In this document: positions 27,586 to 36,666 of the stretch, one piece after another
Layout: each line of letters begins with the position of its first letter
Numbering within the stretch: the stretch's first letter is position 1
NCBI RefSeq assembly: GCF_021390475.1
Contig: NZ_JAJUWS010000002.1
Span: 1-64,000 of the forward strand
DNA length: 64,000 nucleotides
Direction: 5' to 3'
DNA from: Streptomyces sp. ST2-7A
GTDB taxonomy: Bacteria; Actinomycetota; Actinomycetes; Streptomycetales; Streptomycetaceae
The notes under the pieces: model-generated
What the model was told of the DNA's origin: nothing
The model's database searches: none
What the model saw: only the letters and a program-made list of their open reading frames with translations
Translations under genes and position numbers: made by a program

Positions 27586-29466
27586 ATGGTGATGTCATCC
27601 GAACGCACCACCATCATCGACGAACCGAAACCGAAATCGGTGGGTGCGCTCGCCGTCGCCTGGCTGACCACCACCGATCACAAGAAAATCGGTTCGCTCT
27701 ACATGGTCAGCGCCTTCGGCTTCTTCGTGATCGGCGGCGTGATGGCGCTGTTGATCCGGGCGGAACTGGCCCGCCCCGGAAACCAGATCCTCTCCAACGA
27801 GCAGTACAACCAGATGTTCACCATGCACGGCACGGTGATGCTGCTGCTCTTCGCGACCCCGCTCTTCGCGGGCTTCGCCAACGCCATCATGCCGTTGCAG
27901 ATCGGCTCCCCCGACGTGGCGTTCCCCCGACTGAACGCCCTCTCCTACTGGCTGTTCTTCTTCGGCGGCCTCATCGTCGTGGGCTCCCTGATCACCCCGC
28001 AGGGCGGCCCGAGCTTCGGTTGGTTCGCCTACACCCCCCTGTCCACGGAGGTGCACTCACCCGGGGTCGGCGCCGACATGTGGGTGATGGGTCTGGCCCT
28101 GAGTGGTTTCGGCACCATCCTGGGCGCGGTCAACTTCATCACCACGATCATCTGCATGCGCGCGCCGGGCATGACGATGTTCCGGATGCCGATCTTCACC
28201 TGGAACATCCTGCTCACCAGCGTGCTGGTGATCCTCGCCTTCCCCGTCCTGGCCGCCGCCCTGTTCGCGCTGGCCTCCGACCGGGTCCTCGGCTCGCAGG
28301 TCTTCTCCCCCGCCAACGGCGGTCCGATCCTGTGGCAGCACCTGTTCTGGTTCTTCGGCCACCCCGAGGTGTACATCATCGCGCTGCCGTTCTTCGGCAT
28401 CGTGTCCGAGGTCATCCCGGTCTTCAGCCGCAAGCCGATCTTCGGTTACGTGGGTCTGGTGGCGGCGACCATCGCCATCGCCGGCCTGTCGGTGACGGTG
28501 TGGGCGCACCACATGTACGTGACCGGCGCGGTGTTGCTGCCGTTCTTCTCGTTCATGTCGTTCCTCATCGCGGTTCCGACCGGTGTGAAGTTCTTCAACT
28601 GGATCGGCACCATGTGGCGCGGCTCGCTCAGTTTCGAAACACCGATGCTCTGGGCGGTCGGCTTCCTGGTCACCTTCCTCTTCGGTGGCCTGAGCGGCGT
28701 CATCCTGGCCTCGCCGCCGCTGGACTTCCAGGCCTCGGACTCCTACTTCGTCGTCGCCCACTTCCACTACGTGGTCTTCGGCACGGTGGTGTTCGCGATG
28801 TTCGCCGGGTTCCACTTCTGGTGGCCGAAGTTCACCGGAACCATGCTCGACGAGACCCTGGGGAAGATCCACTTCTGGACGCTGTTCATCGGCTTCCACT
28901 CCACCTTCCTGGTCCAGCACTGGCTGGGCGCGGAGGGCATGCCCCGCCGGTACGTGGACTACCTGGCCGCGGACGGCTTCACGGGCCTGAACACCTTCTC
29001 CAGCATCGGGTCGTTCCTGCTGGGCCTGTCCACCCTGCCGTTCATCTACAACGTGTGGAAAACCGCCCGCTACGCGCCGCGCATCACCGTGGACGACCCC
29101 TGGGGCTACGGTCGGTCCCTGGAGTGGGCGACCTCCTGCCCGCCGCCCCGGCACAACTTCGTCACCCTCCCGCGGATCCGCTCCGAATCCCCCGCCTTCG
29201 ACCTGCACCACCCGCAGGTCTCCGCGCTCGGCGAGGAACACCTGGCGGGCGGCCGGGACGCCGTGGACACCGACGAGGCGCTGTTCGACCGACCCGGTGC
29301 CCCCGAGGACCCGGAGGACGTCGCCGGGTCGGGGCGCGCCGACCGGCCCCGCGGGTCCGGCGGGTCCGGCGGGTCCGGCGGGTCCGGCGGGTCCGGCGGG
29401 TCCGGCGGGTCCGGCGGGTCCGGCGGGTCCCACCGCAGCGACGAATCCGGCCGCGAGCGGCCCTGA
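27586..29466 (+). CDS. ctaD: Cytochrome c oxidase subunit I (orphan CtaD)
   Basis: This 626-residue heme-copper oxidase catalytic subunit has twelve expected membrane helices. [19 protein letters not shown] carries the low-spin heme a ligand His. [17 protein letters not shown] carries a CuB His and the Tyr-His pair (GHPEVY). [12 protein letters not shown] gives the two adjacent CuB His residues, and [19 protein letters not shown] the heme a and a3 ligands. I chose the ATG at 27586 preceded by AGAGAAGAGAAG; an ATG at 27592 is an alternative. The C-terminus carries an unusual Gly-Ser-Gly repeat (about 30 residues) after an Asp/Glu-rich tail. No ctaC, ctaE or qcr genes lie near it, so this is a second, stand-alone copy. 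Confidence 0.95.
   Translation: MVMSSERTTIIDEPKPKSVGALAVAWLTTTDHKKIGSLYMVSAFGFFVIGGVMALLIRAELARPGNQILSNEQYNQMFTMHGTVMLLLFATPLFAGFANAIMPLQIGSPDVAFPRLNALSYWLFFFGGLIVVGSLITPQGGPSFGWFAYTPLSTEVHSPGVGADMWVMGLALSGFGTILGAVNFITTIICMRAPGMTMFRMPIFTWNILLTSVLVILAFPVLAAALFALASDRVLGSQVFSPANGGPILWQHLFWFFGHPEVYIIALPFFGIVSEVIPVFSRKPIFGYVGLVAATIAIAGLSVTVWAHHMYVTGAVLLPFFSFMSFLIAVPTGVKFFNWIGTMWRGSLSFETPMLWAVGFLVTFLFGGLSGVILASPPLDFQASDSYFVVAHFHYVVFGTVVFAMFAGFHFWWPKFTGTMLDETLGKIHFWTLFIGFHSTFLVQHWLGAEGMPRRYVDYLAADGFTGLNTFSSIGSFLLGLSTLPFIYNVWKTARYAPRITVDDPWGYGRSLEWATSCPPPRHNFVTLPRIRSESPAFDLHHPQVSALGEEHLAGGRDAVDTDEALFDRPGAPEDPEDVAGSGRADRPRGSGGSGGSGGSGGSGGSGGSGGSGGSHRSDESGRERP
29352..29430 (+). repeat. 9-bp minisatellite coding for Gly-Ser-Gly in ctaD
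   Basis: The 9-bp unit GGGTCCGGC (or a rotation) repeats about eight and a half times, coding for (GSG)8-GS. Such repeats can change copy number without breaking the frame. Confidence 0.85.
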
Positions 29467-29483
29467 TCACACGGGGGATCACC

Positions 29484-29924
29484 GTGCCGGACGACCGCGA
29501 CATCGCCTCGGGAATCAACCAACTGGAGGGCTACCTCCTCGTCCAGTCCGAACTGCGGACCGCCCGCGTCGAGGGGGAGGCCCTGGCAGACCGGATGCCC
29601 TGGCTCACCGGGGAGCGGCGAGAGGAACTGATCCGGCTTTACGCCGAGGAGCGCATGGCACTGACCCGGCGCACCCTGCGGGCCGTCACCGAGCGCTGCC
29701 ACGAGCTGCGGGCGGAGTACACCACCCGGTACCGGCAGTTGCGTCGGCGGGTGGTGTGCGCGGCGCTCGCCGTCGTGCTCGGCGGGCTCACCCTCTCCGC
29801 CTGTCCGGCCGGCCACCGGGGCACCGTCGACTCCCGGGGTTCCGGGTCGGCCCGGACGGGATCGGTGACGGTGTGCGCGCCGGAGGCGTGCGTCGCCCCG
29901 GAAACGACCGCGCCCACCTCCTGA
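29484..29924 (+). CDS. Small coiled-coil membrane protein, unknown function
   Basis: This 146-residue protein starts with a helical, charged stretch (INQLEGYLLVQSELRTARVEG onward; about residues 1-90) that suggests a coiled coil. One hydrophobic segment (about 90-110, AALAVVLGGLTLSACPAG) ends in a Cys. This could be a single transmembrane helix or a lipoprotein-like anchor. The rest is Ser/Gly/Thr-rich. The GTG at 29484 is preceded by GGGGGAT and follows the ctaD stop by 17 bases, so it is likely cotranscribed. I do not recognise a family. Confidence 0.72.
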   Translation: MPDDRDIASGINQLEGYLLVQSELRTARVEGEALADRMPWLTGERREELIRLYAEERMALTRRTLRAVTERCHELRAEYTTRYRQLRRRVVCAALAVVLGGLTLSACPAGHRGTVDSRGSGSARTGSVTVCAPEACVAPETTAPTS

Positions 29925-29977
29925 CCACGCCCGGAGCCGCGCCGACCGGGGTTCCCGGCGGCCCCCTCCACACGGCC

Positions 29978-30018
29978 GCCCCGCGCACCGGCCGACAGCC
30001 GATGCGCGGGGCGGTTGC
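29978..30018 (+). terminator. Terminator hairpin after the ctaD operon
   Basis: The 12-bp stem CCGCCCCGCGCA (29978-29989) pairs with TGCGCGGGGCGG (30005-30016) and is followed by TT. It lies between the ctaD operon and the convergent terC gene, so it may act on both. Confidence 0.65.
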
Positions 30019-30110
30019 GCACACGTCCCGCCGTACGGGGCACGTGCGTCGGGCGCGTCATCCCCGGGGACACGGTGACCCCGTCGGGCGCGGGCTTCCG
30101 GGAGTCGTCC

Positions 30111-31211
30111 TCAGCCCGGTGGGGTGCGGGGCCCGGGCGCGCTCAGCCCGGCGGGCCCCTCCGGGTCCCCGGAACCGTCGGCGGTGCGCAGCCCCTTCCC
30201 ATCGGACCCGGAGTCGTTCGCCGTGTCATCCGCCGGGGCGCCGGCGGCGCCCTGCCCGTCCCCGGCGTCCGGACTCCCGCCCCGCCCCCGGGTGGCCAGC
30301 AGGGACCAGACAATGGAGATCCCGAGGGCGACGACGATGACCCCGAGCGTCAGCGGGATGGGCAGCTTGCCCACCGGGGTCTCGGAGAGGATCAGCTTCA
30401 CCCCGGCGAACGCCAGCACCACCGACAGCCCGTAGTGCAGGTACTCGAAACGCCGCAGCAGCCCGGCCAGACAGAAGTACAGACTGCGCAGGCCCAGGAT
30501 GGCGAAGGCGTTGGCCGTCCACACCAGGAAGGTGTGGGTGGTGATCGCCAGCACCGCGCCCACCGAGTCGACCGCGAAGACCAGGTCGCTGGCCTCGACC
30601 GCGATGAGGACGACGAACAGCAGGGTCGCCGTCCGGCGCCCGTTCAGTCGGACGAAGAACCGGGCACCGTGGTACCGGGGATCGGTGGGGATGATCCGCC
30701 GGACCAGCCGGACCACCGGGTTGCGCTCCGGGTGCACCTCCTCGTCCTTGGAGACGAGCATCTTCCACGCCGTCCACACCAGGAAGCCGCCCAGCAGGTA
30801 GGCGGTCCAGAAGAAGGCGTTCAGCAGTTCCGCGCCGAGGAAGATGAAAACGAACCGCGCCACCAGGGCCCCCACCACGCCCCAGAACAGCACCTTGTGC
30901 TGGTAGCCGGCGGGCACGGCGAAGAAGGTGAAGATCAGCGCGAAGACGAAGATGTTGTCCACCGACAACGCCTTCTCCAGCAGATACCCCGCGTAGTAGG
31001 TGCCCGCGACCTCGCCGCCCTGCCACGCCCACAACACCAGGCCGAAGGCGAGACCGACCGCGATCCAGACACCACTCCAGATCAGGGCCTCGCGGAACTC
31101 GATGACGTGGTTGTCACGGTGCATGAAGAGGTCGATGGCCAACATCACGGCGATGGCCGCGCTCACGGCCACCCAGACCCACAAGGGCACGGCGAAGGAG
31201 AGTTCCTCCAT
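30111..31211 (-). CDS. TerC family membrane protein
   Basis: This 366-residue protein has about eight transmembrane helices. The TerC/Alx signature includes EKALSVDNIFVFALIFTFF (Asp-Asn in helix 3), FVVLIAVEASDLVFAVDSV and a second Asp-rich helix. Relatives export manganese or are linked to tellurite resistance. The last 65 residues are Gly/Asp/Ser/Pro-rich and cytosolic. The ATG at 31211 begins MEELSFAVPLWVW. Only 101 bases separate it from the next gene upstream, with no visible riboswitch. Function in Mn2+ export is inferred from family. Confidence 0.9.
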   Translation of the reverse strand: MEELSFAVPLWVWVAVSAAIAVMLAIDLFMHRDNHVIEFREALIWSGVWIAVGLAFGLVLWAWQGGEVAGTYYAGYLLEKALSVDNIFVFALIFTFFAVPAGYQHKVLFWGVVGALVARFVFIFLGAELLNAFFWTAYLLGGFLVWTAWKMLVSKDEEVHPERNPVVRLVRRIIPTDPRYHGARFFVRLNGRRTATLLFVVLIAVEASDLVFAVDSVGAVLAITTHTFLVWTANAFAILGLRSLYFCLAGLLRRFEYLHYGLSVVLAFAGVKLILSETPVGKLPIPLTLGVIVVALGISIVWSLLATRGRGGSPDAGDGQGAAGAPADDTANDSGSDGKGLRTADGSGDPEGPAGLSAPGPRTPPG

Positions 31212-31312
31212 CGGAAGCGGTCGTCCTCTCTTCCGTCGTCGTCCGGCACGGGTGGCGGATCGTCACGCCACAAGGCCCCCCGGCCGCCCGGACGGCGCCC
31301 GTCGTTCCGTCG

Positions 31313-32371
31313 CTACCCGCTCATCGTCGGGGCATTCCTCCCCGGGCGTCGAGGGAAGGTCCGATAAACGCCCCCTTTACGGCCGGTACCCGCCGAAGGG
31401 CTTCCCGGGGAGGCGTCCGGGGGACCCACCGTCCGCGCGGGACGCGAACGGTGACGGATCATCGCCACGGCGAGCAGCACCACCGCGGTGCCGAGCACCA
31501 TCCGTGGTCCGATCTCCTCACCCAGCACCGAGGCCCCCAGCAGCACCGCCACCACCGGCAGGAGATACCCCACCGCCGCCGCGTCCGTGGCCCCCTCCCG
31601 GGCGATGATCCGATAGGTCAACAGGAAGGTGACGGCGGTGCACGCCGTGCCGAGGACGAGCACGGCGAGCAGCGCCGTCGCCCCGACACCACCTCCCCCG
31701 CCCCCGGTCGGGCCGCGCCACCCCTCCCCCGTGAGCAGCGCGAGGGGCACCGCCGCGACCGTGGCGGCCAGGAGTTGGGCGGCGGCCAACGCCGGTACCG
31801 GCACCCCCCGGCCCACCAGTCGACGGCTCATGTACACGAAGGCCAGGGCGTAGGACAGCGCCGCGCCGAGCACCGCGAGGGCTCCGGGCAACGACGTTCC
31901 GCCGCCCCGCCACGGCGCGAGGATCAGCGCCACCCCCGTTAACCCCAGCACCACTCCGCCCACCCGCACGGGTCCCGGTCGTCGCTCCGTTCCCACCAGC
32001 AGCGCGAGGAGCAGGGACCACAGCGGGGTGGTGGCGTTCAGCACCCCGGCGACCCCGGAGTCCACCTCCTGCTGCCCCCGGGCGAGCAGCAGGAACGGCA
32101 GCGTGTTGCACAGTGCCGCCGCCACCGCGATCGCCCCCCACCTCCCCCGGCCGCGGGGGAGCCGCGACCCGGCACGCCGGCACCACACCAGCAGCACCCC
32201 CGCCCCCAGCGCGCACCGCAGCAGGGTGATCCAACCGGGGGTGAGGTCGGTCAGTGCGAGGTCGATCCACAGGAAGGTGGACCCCCACAACAGCGCGAGT
32301 ACCCCCACCCGCGCCACACCGGAACGCGACGTGCCCGGCCCGGGGGGCGCTCCTCCGTCGTCGCCGCCCAT
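31313..32371 (-). CDS. EamA/DMT family exporter
   Basis: This 352-residue membrane protein has ten hydrophobic segments in two EamA repeats (for example VLALLWGSTFLWIDLALTD at the first and GTACTAVTFLLTYRIIAREG in the second). It belongs to the drug/metabolite transporter superfamily, and exports of amino acids, nucleotides or drugs are typical. AAGGGGGA precedes the ATG at 32371. It is divergent from a LysR regulator, which probably controls it. Confidence 0.9.
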   Translation of the reverse strand: MGGDDGGAPPGPGTSRSGVARVGVLALLWGSTFLWIDLALTDLTPGWITLLRCALGAGVLLVWCRRAGSRLPRGRGRWGAIAVAAALCNTLPFLLLARGQQEVDSGVAGVLNATTPLWSLLLALLVGTERRPGPVRVGGVVLGLTGVALILAPWRGGGTSLPGALAVLGAALSYALAFVYMSRRLVGRGVPVPALAAAQLLAATVAAVPLALLTGEGWRGPTGGGGGGVGATALLAVLVLGTACTAVTFLLTYRIIAREGATDAAAVGYLLPVVAVLLGASVLGEEIGPRMVLGTAVVLLAVAMIRHRSRPARTVGPPDASPGSPSAGTGRKGGVYRTFPRRPGRNAPTMSG

Positions 32372-32495
32372 GGCCGTCCCCCTTCGCCCTCGTGGCACGG
32401 CCCGACACCCGATCCCGACCGCGTCCCTCCACGATGTCGAGGACAACCCGACAGCACCAGCGAAAAGTTTCACTGTCATCGTTAAGCTGAGCTGC

Positions 32496-33461
32496 ATGAT
32501 GGACGTGCGGCGCCTGCGAACGCTGCGGACGGTGGTCGCCACCGGTTCGATCACCGCCGCCGCGACCGAACTGGGGTACACCCCCTCCGCCGTCAGCCAA
32601 CAAATCGCGGCGCTGGAACGGGAGGCCGGCTCCCGCCTGTTGGAACGGATCGGCCGGGGCGTGCGGCCCACCGCCGCCGGGCGCCTCCTCGCCGAGCACG
32701 CCGTGGCGGTGGAGGAACGCGTTCTCGAGGCCGCCGAGGCCCTCGCCGACCTGCGTGCCGGGCGCACCGGACGGTTGACCCTCCATCACTTCGCGAGTGC
32801 CGGGACCACGTTGGTGGTCCCGGCGCTGCTGCGGATGCGGCGCGACCATCCACGGATGCGGGTCGTCCCCGAACCGGCCGACCCCACCGATCCGACCGCC
32901 GCCCTCGACACCGGCGCGGCCGACCTCGTCCTGACCGTGCGCCCCGAGCACGTCCCACCCCGGCCGGGGACCCGGGTCGTGCTCCTGCGGCGCGATCCCT
33001 ACCGGGTGGTCCTGCCGGTCGACCACCCCCGGGCCCGCGAACCCACCGTCTCCCCGGCCGATCTGGCCGACGAGCCGTGGGTGTGCGCCGAACCCCCCGG
33101 CCCCTGTCTGGACCCGATCCTCGACGCCTGCGCCACGGCCGGCTTCCGCCCCGACCTCGCCGTGAGGGCCGAGGACCACGCCACCGCGCAGGGCTTCGTC
33201 GCCGCCGGGCTCGGCCCCGCCGTCATGCCGCTCCTGGCCCTGCGCCATCGGCACCCGGGGGTGGTCGTGCGGCCGGTGCGGGGACCGGAGCCGGTGCGCG
33301 CCATCTCGGCCGTCGTCCGCGACTCCGACGGTGAACACCCGGCGCTGCGTTCGCTGCTCGCCGCCCTGCGCGCGGAGGCGGCGGCCGGCGTGCCGGGCAC
33401 GGAGCCGGATGCCGGTGGAGGCGTCGGGGAACCGGCCACGACGACGGTCGAAGCCGGGTGA
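32496..33461 (+). CDS. LysR family transcriptional regulator
   Basis: This 321-residue regulator has the N-terminal winged helix-turn-helix MMDVRRLRTLRTVVATGSIT to about residue 60 (AATELGYTPSAVSQQIAAL). The C-terminal effector domain follows from about residue 90, with TADLVLTV-like and VDHPRAREPTVSPADLADEPW. The first Met at 32496 is followed by a second at 32499. It is divergent from the EamA exporter, which is the classic target layout. Its ligand is not evident. Confidence 0.9.
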   Translation: MMDVRRLRTLRTVVATGSITAAATELGYTPSAVSQQIAALEREAGSRLLERIGRGVRPTAAGRLLAEHAVAVEERVLEAAEALADLRAGRTGRLTLHHFASAGTTLVVPALLRMRRDHPRMRVVPEPADPTDPTAALDTGAADLVLTVRPEHVPPRPGTRVVLLRRDPYRVVLPVDHPRAREPTVSPADLADEPWVCAEPPGPCLDPILDACATAGFRPDLAVRAEDHATAQGFVAAGLGPAVMPLLALRHRHPGVVVRPVRGPEPVRAISAVVRDSDGEHPALRSLLAALRAEAAAGVPGTEPDAGGGVGEPATTTVEAG

Positions 33462-33467
33462 CCCCAC

Positions 33468-33502
33468 CGGTCACCCGGGCCGGGGCGCGGCCCGGGTGAC
33501 CG
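33468..33502. terminator. Bidirectional terminator between LysR and SDR genes
   Basis: A perfect 14-bp stem (33468-33481 with 33489-33502) has a 7-nt loop and lies in the 45-base gap between convergent genes. Confidence 0.8.
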
Positions 33503-33506
33503 CCGC

Positions 33507-34520
33507 TCAGCGGAAGGCGTCCACGCCCGTCAACTCCGCGGAGAAGGCCCACAGTCGCTCGGCCTGCCCCGGGTCCACCGCGTGGTCCGCGACCCCGGCC
33601 GCCGGGGGCTCGGCCCGGTCGGCGGGCACCGCGACGTCGCAGTCCTCGCAGTACAGCCCGCCGAGGTCCGCCAGGTGCGGCGAGGTCGCCGCCCACACCT
33701 GGGTGGCCGCGCCCTGCTCGGGCGTCTTGAAGGCGGGGTTGATCCCCCGGCCCTCCTCGTCGATCCACCCGGCCACCACCATCTCCTCGTGCGGCAGGTG
33801 CCGTTGGAGCGGGGTGAGGATCGCGCCCGGGTGCAGCGAGAACGCCCGCACCCCGGCGTCCCGGGCGAGGGCGTCGAGGTGGACGGCGAACAGCACGTTG
33901 GCCGTCTTGGACTGCCCGTAGGCCTCCCACTTGTCGTAACCGTCCTCGAACCACGGGTCGTCCCAGCGGACCGGCGAACGGTGGTGCGCCGCCGAGGAGA
34001 CCGAGACCACCCGGGTCCCGTCCTCCGAGAAGGCCGCCCGCAGACGGTTCACCAGCACGAAGTGCCCGAGGTGGTTGACGGCGAACTGCCGCTCCCACCC
34101 CCGCCCCCCCCCCCCCCCGGGACAGGCCATGACCCCGGCACCGTTGATCACCGCGTCCACCCGGCGCCCCGAGTCCACGAACCCCTCGGCGAAGGCCGTC
34201 ACGTCATCGAGGTCGGCGAGGTCCATCCCCGCCACCTCCACCGTGCCGCCGGCGCCCCGATCCCCGAGGCCCGCCACCGCCTCCCGGGCCTCCTCCGGGC
34301 GACGGGCCGGCACCACGACGCGCATCCCGGCGTCCGCCAGGGCCCGCGTCGTCTCCAGACCGATCCCCGAGTAACCGCCGGTGACGATCGCGGTCCGGCC
34401 GACCACGTCGATGCCGCGCAGTACCTCCTCCGCCGTGCTGCGGGCGCCGAACCCCGAGCCGATCGGCTCCTGCCTCCGGACGGTTCCGGCCGTGTCCGAT
34501 GTTCCGGGTGTTGTCGTCAT
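33507..34520 (-). CDS. SDR family oxidoreductase, retinol-dehydrogenase-like
   Basis: This 337-residue NAD(P)-dependent oxidoreductase has TGGYSGIGLET as the cofactor motif and INGAGVMA as the NAG motif. SVSSAAH holds the catalytic Ser, and YGQSKTANVLFAVHLDALA holds the Tyr and Lys. The C-terminal half has HPGAILTPLQRHLP, typical of WWOX/retinol-dehydrogenase-like SDRs. The ATG at 34520 gives MTTTPGTSD. A 15-base homopolymer in the coding sequence codes for the Gly-rich insert CPGGGGGRGWERQF, where the family usually has a shorter loop. The substrate is unknown. Confidence 0.88.
   Translation of the reverse strand: MTTTPGTSDTAGTVRRQEPIGSGFGARSTAEEVLRGIDVVGRTAIVTGGYSGIGLETTRALADAGMRVVVPARRPEEAREAVAGLGDRGAGGTVEVAGMDLADLDDVTAFAEGFVDSGRRVDAVINGAGVMACPGGGGGRGWERQFAVNHLGHFVLVNRLRAAFSEDGTRVVSVSSAAHHRSPVRWDDPWFEDGYDKWEAYGQSKTANVLFAVHLDALARDAGVRAFSLHPGAILTPLQRHLPHEEMVVAGWIDEEGRGINPAFKTPEQGAATQVWAATSPHLADLGGLYCEDCDVAVPADRAEPPAAGVADHAVDPGQAERLWAFSAELTGVDAFR
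34104..34118 (-). repeat. 15-base homopolymer (G15 on the coding strand)
   Basis: Fifteen C residues in a row on the plus strand lie inside the SDR gene and code for a Gly run. A run of this length is prone to slippage and to sequencing error. The frame is intact as given. Confidence 0.9.
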
Positions 34521-34613
34521 GTCAACCGACGGTAGGGGCCGGAGCGCGCTCCACCGCAAGACACGCGGGCGGGGAGGGCAAAGGGCGGACAACAGCCCCC
34601 GGAATGCCCGACG

Positions 34614-36515
34614 TCACCACCACATCGCGCCCACCACACCCACCACCACGCCGAGAAGCACCACCACCGGCCCCATCGGCATTCCCCGCCAACCGACATC
34701 GGCCTCCCGCACCGGCCGCAGTTCGGGTCGGCGCCACATCGCCTCCACCGCCCGGGTCCGCTCCCGTACCCCGGCCACCCGACGCAGCACCCGCTCCTCC
34801 ACGGCCCCACCAACCGGTAGCAGAAGTTCCCTGCCCTTCGAGTCGACCACCCGGAGCGTGTCGGCGTCCCAATGGCGAACCATCCGGATGTCCTCCCACG
34901 GGATCAACGACGTGCTCCACAGCCGGGTCACCCACAATCCCCGACGTTCCACAGTCACCCGCCACAGGGCGGAGGAGGCGAAGAAGAACAACGACAGAAC
35001 GCCGAAGAGGGGAACAACCGACCGCCACTGCACGACCTCCGAAAGTGTCACCCCCGCTATGTGTCCTCCAAGCGCCACCAGGGAGAACGCCACCATTCGA
35101 CGGAAGAGCGAGGGAAGCGCCACCAAAGGCTCGCCCACCGCCCGTTCCGCCATCTCCTCACCCGCTCCACGGGCGAGGAGATCACGCCGCCGACGCTTCA
35201 GGGCACGGCCACTGCCATGGGGGCCGTAGGGCCGGGCATCGGGGTTCCGGGCGTCGGGGAGGAGCGCCCTCGCCCGCACCGGGGTGACCCCGCACTCCAC
35301 CAGGCCGTCGCGGACACCGTCGGGTCCCGTCACCAGCACCGCCTCGGCCCCCTCCGTGACCGCGCCGTACAACACGGCCTCCACGACATGGGACCCCTTC
35401 ATGGCCTGCCCCGTGGCCCGCTCCGCGACCTCCCGGAAACCGGGCGGTTCCCCGCCGTCCGGATCGTCATCGACGCCGGGCAGGTCCCGGGCGGTGGGCG
35501 GCACCGTCATCAGCGACAGCGCGGGGCGCCGCCCCCGGGGGTCGTCCGCCGCGAACACCCGGGTGCGGACCCGGGGGCCGGGGTTGTCGGCGCGCACCCG
35601 CAGGACCGGAACCGTCCCCTCCGTCATCCGACGCCACCGGCTCCGGGCGGCGAGCCCGTTCACCAGCAGGGCCACCCCCGGTAGGCCGAACAGCAGCATC
35701 AGCATCTGCCACCCGAACGCGTCATAGGGCTCGGCGACCAACCGCACCCGATCCCCGTCCCCGTCCACGAACACCGCGGTGGACCGGCCCGGTTCGTGAC
35801 TCGCCGGGAAGAACGCGTCCACCACCCGGATGTCCCCGTCGGGGAGCCGAACGGTGACGGAGTCCTCGCCCCGGTCCACCACCTCAACCGTGAGCCGCTG
35901 GGCGCGGGCGTCCCGGGCGTTCTCCCGGGTCTCGGCCGCGAGGCCCTGCCACAGGCAGAGGCCCGTGACGGCCAACAGCGTGCCGGCCACCACCAGGGTG
36001 GTCCGACCCCGCGGGAACATCACCGCCGAGGCGGGCAACGGGTGACGCTCCGGTCCGGCCGCGCGCTCGATCACCTCCCGCTGCCGACCCCGGGCGGCCA
36101 GCCGTTCCCACAGTGCGAGCGCGGTGAACACCACGGCGGCCGTGACACCGAGTCGGGCGGGACCCGGGGCGGTGGCCAGGGCGGCGGGAGAGGTGAGTTG
36201 GAGGATGGTGACCGGCGCCACCAGGATCAACGCGAGGGTTGGTCGTCGCCACACCCAGTACACGCCCAGCAGTGCCGAACAGGCGAGGAACATCCCCCAC
36301 CAGTCGGGGCCACAGGGGTCGGCGGGGGTGCAGAGAGGGTCGGGGGTGGCCATGATCGCCCACACTCCCGTGGCGACCAGGGCGAGGCAGGACCACAGCG
36401 GGTGGGCCCACGCGGCGGGGCCGGCGGTGATCCACCGGTTGACGTCATCGGTGCGCCAGGGGCGCGCCCCGGCGGGTACGCGCTCCGCCGACGGCGGGGG
36501 CAGGGGCTCGCTCAC
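34614..36515 (-). CDS. Large membrane protein of unknown function
   Basis: This 633-residue protein has hydrophobic helices near residues 40-60, 73-90, 95-115, 120-140 and 175-195. A soluble domain (about 200-260, VVDRGEDSVTVRLPDGDIRVVDAF) comes next, then helix 275-295. Another soluble part (about 305-470) and two helices (475-525) follow. A final PH-like region (ERRGLWVTRLWSTSLIPWEDI) and a last C-terminal helix (about 610-630) end the protein. The WEDI stretch resembles bacterial PH domains that follow membrane helices. The start is the GTG at 36515. No ribosome site is obvious. I do not recognise a named family or a role. Confidence 0.75.
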   Translation of the reverse strand: MSEPLPPPSAERVPAGARPWRTDDVNRWITAGPAAWAHPLWSCLALVATGVWAIMATPDPLCTPADPCGPDWWGMFLACSALLGVYWVWRRPTLALILVAPVTILQLTSPAALATAPGPARLGVTAAVVFTALALWERLAARGRQREVIERAAGPERHPLPASAVMFPRGRTTLVVAGTLLAVTGLCLWQGLAAETRENARDARAQRLTVEVVDRGEDSVTVRLPDGDIRVVDAFFPASHEPGRSTAVFVDGDGDRVRLVAEPYDAFGWQMLMLLFGLPGVALLVNGLAARSRWRRMTEGTVPVLRVRADNPGPRVRTRVFAADDPRGRRPALSLMTVPPTARDLPGVDDDPDGGEPPGFREVAERATGQAMKGSHVVEAVLYGAVTEGAEAVLVTGPDGVRDGLVECGVTPVRARALLPDARNPDARPYGPHGSGRALKRRRRDLLARGAGEEMAERAVGEPLVALPSLFRRMVAFSLVALGGHIAGVTLSEVVQWRSVVPLFGVLSLFFFASSALWRVTVERRGLWVTRLWSTSLIPWEDIRMVRHWDADTLRVVDSKGRELLLPVGGAVEERVLRRVAGVRERTRAVEAMWRRPELRPVREADVGWRGMPMGPVVVLLGVVVGVVGAMWW

Positions 36516-36666
36516 CGCCGCATTATGGCGCCCCGACCGTGGCCGCGCCCGGCCCGATGGCCGGAAACCGCCCCGCCGTGCCCCGGAACCCCGGCCATCG
36601 AAACCACGCCACTCGAATCCGGATTGCCGTACGGTGTACGACGTGGGTCACGGTGGAAGGTGTGGG

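Noticed and set aside
31212..31312. Manganese riboswitch in front of terC
   Set aside because: The leader is only about 100 bases and shows no yybP-ykoY-like stem pattern that I can see.
36516..36666. RAE upstream of the HelD-family helicase
   Set aside because: I looked for CTTGC-N-GCAAG in the 151-base gap and found none.
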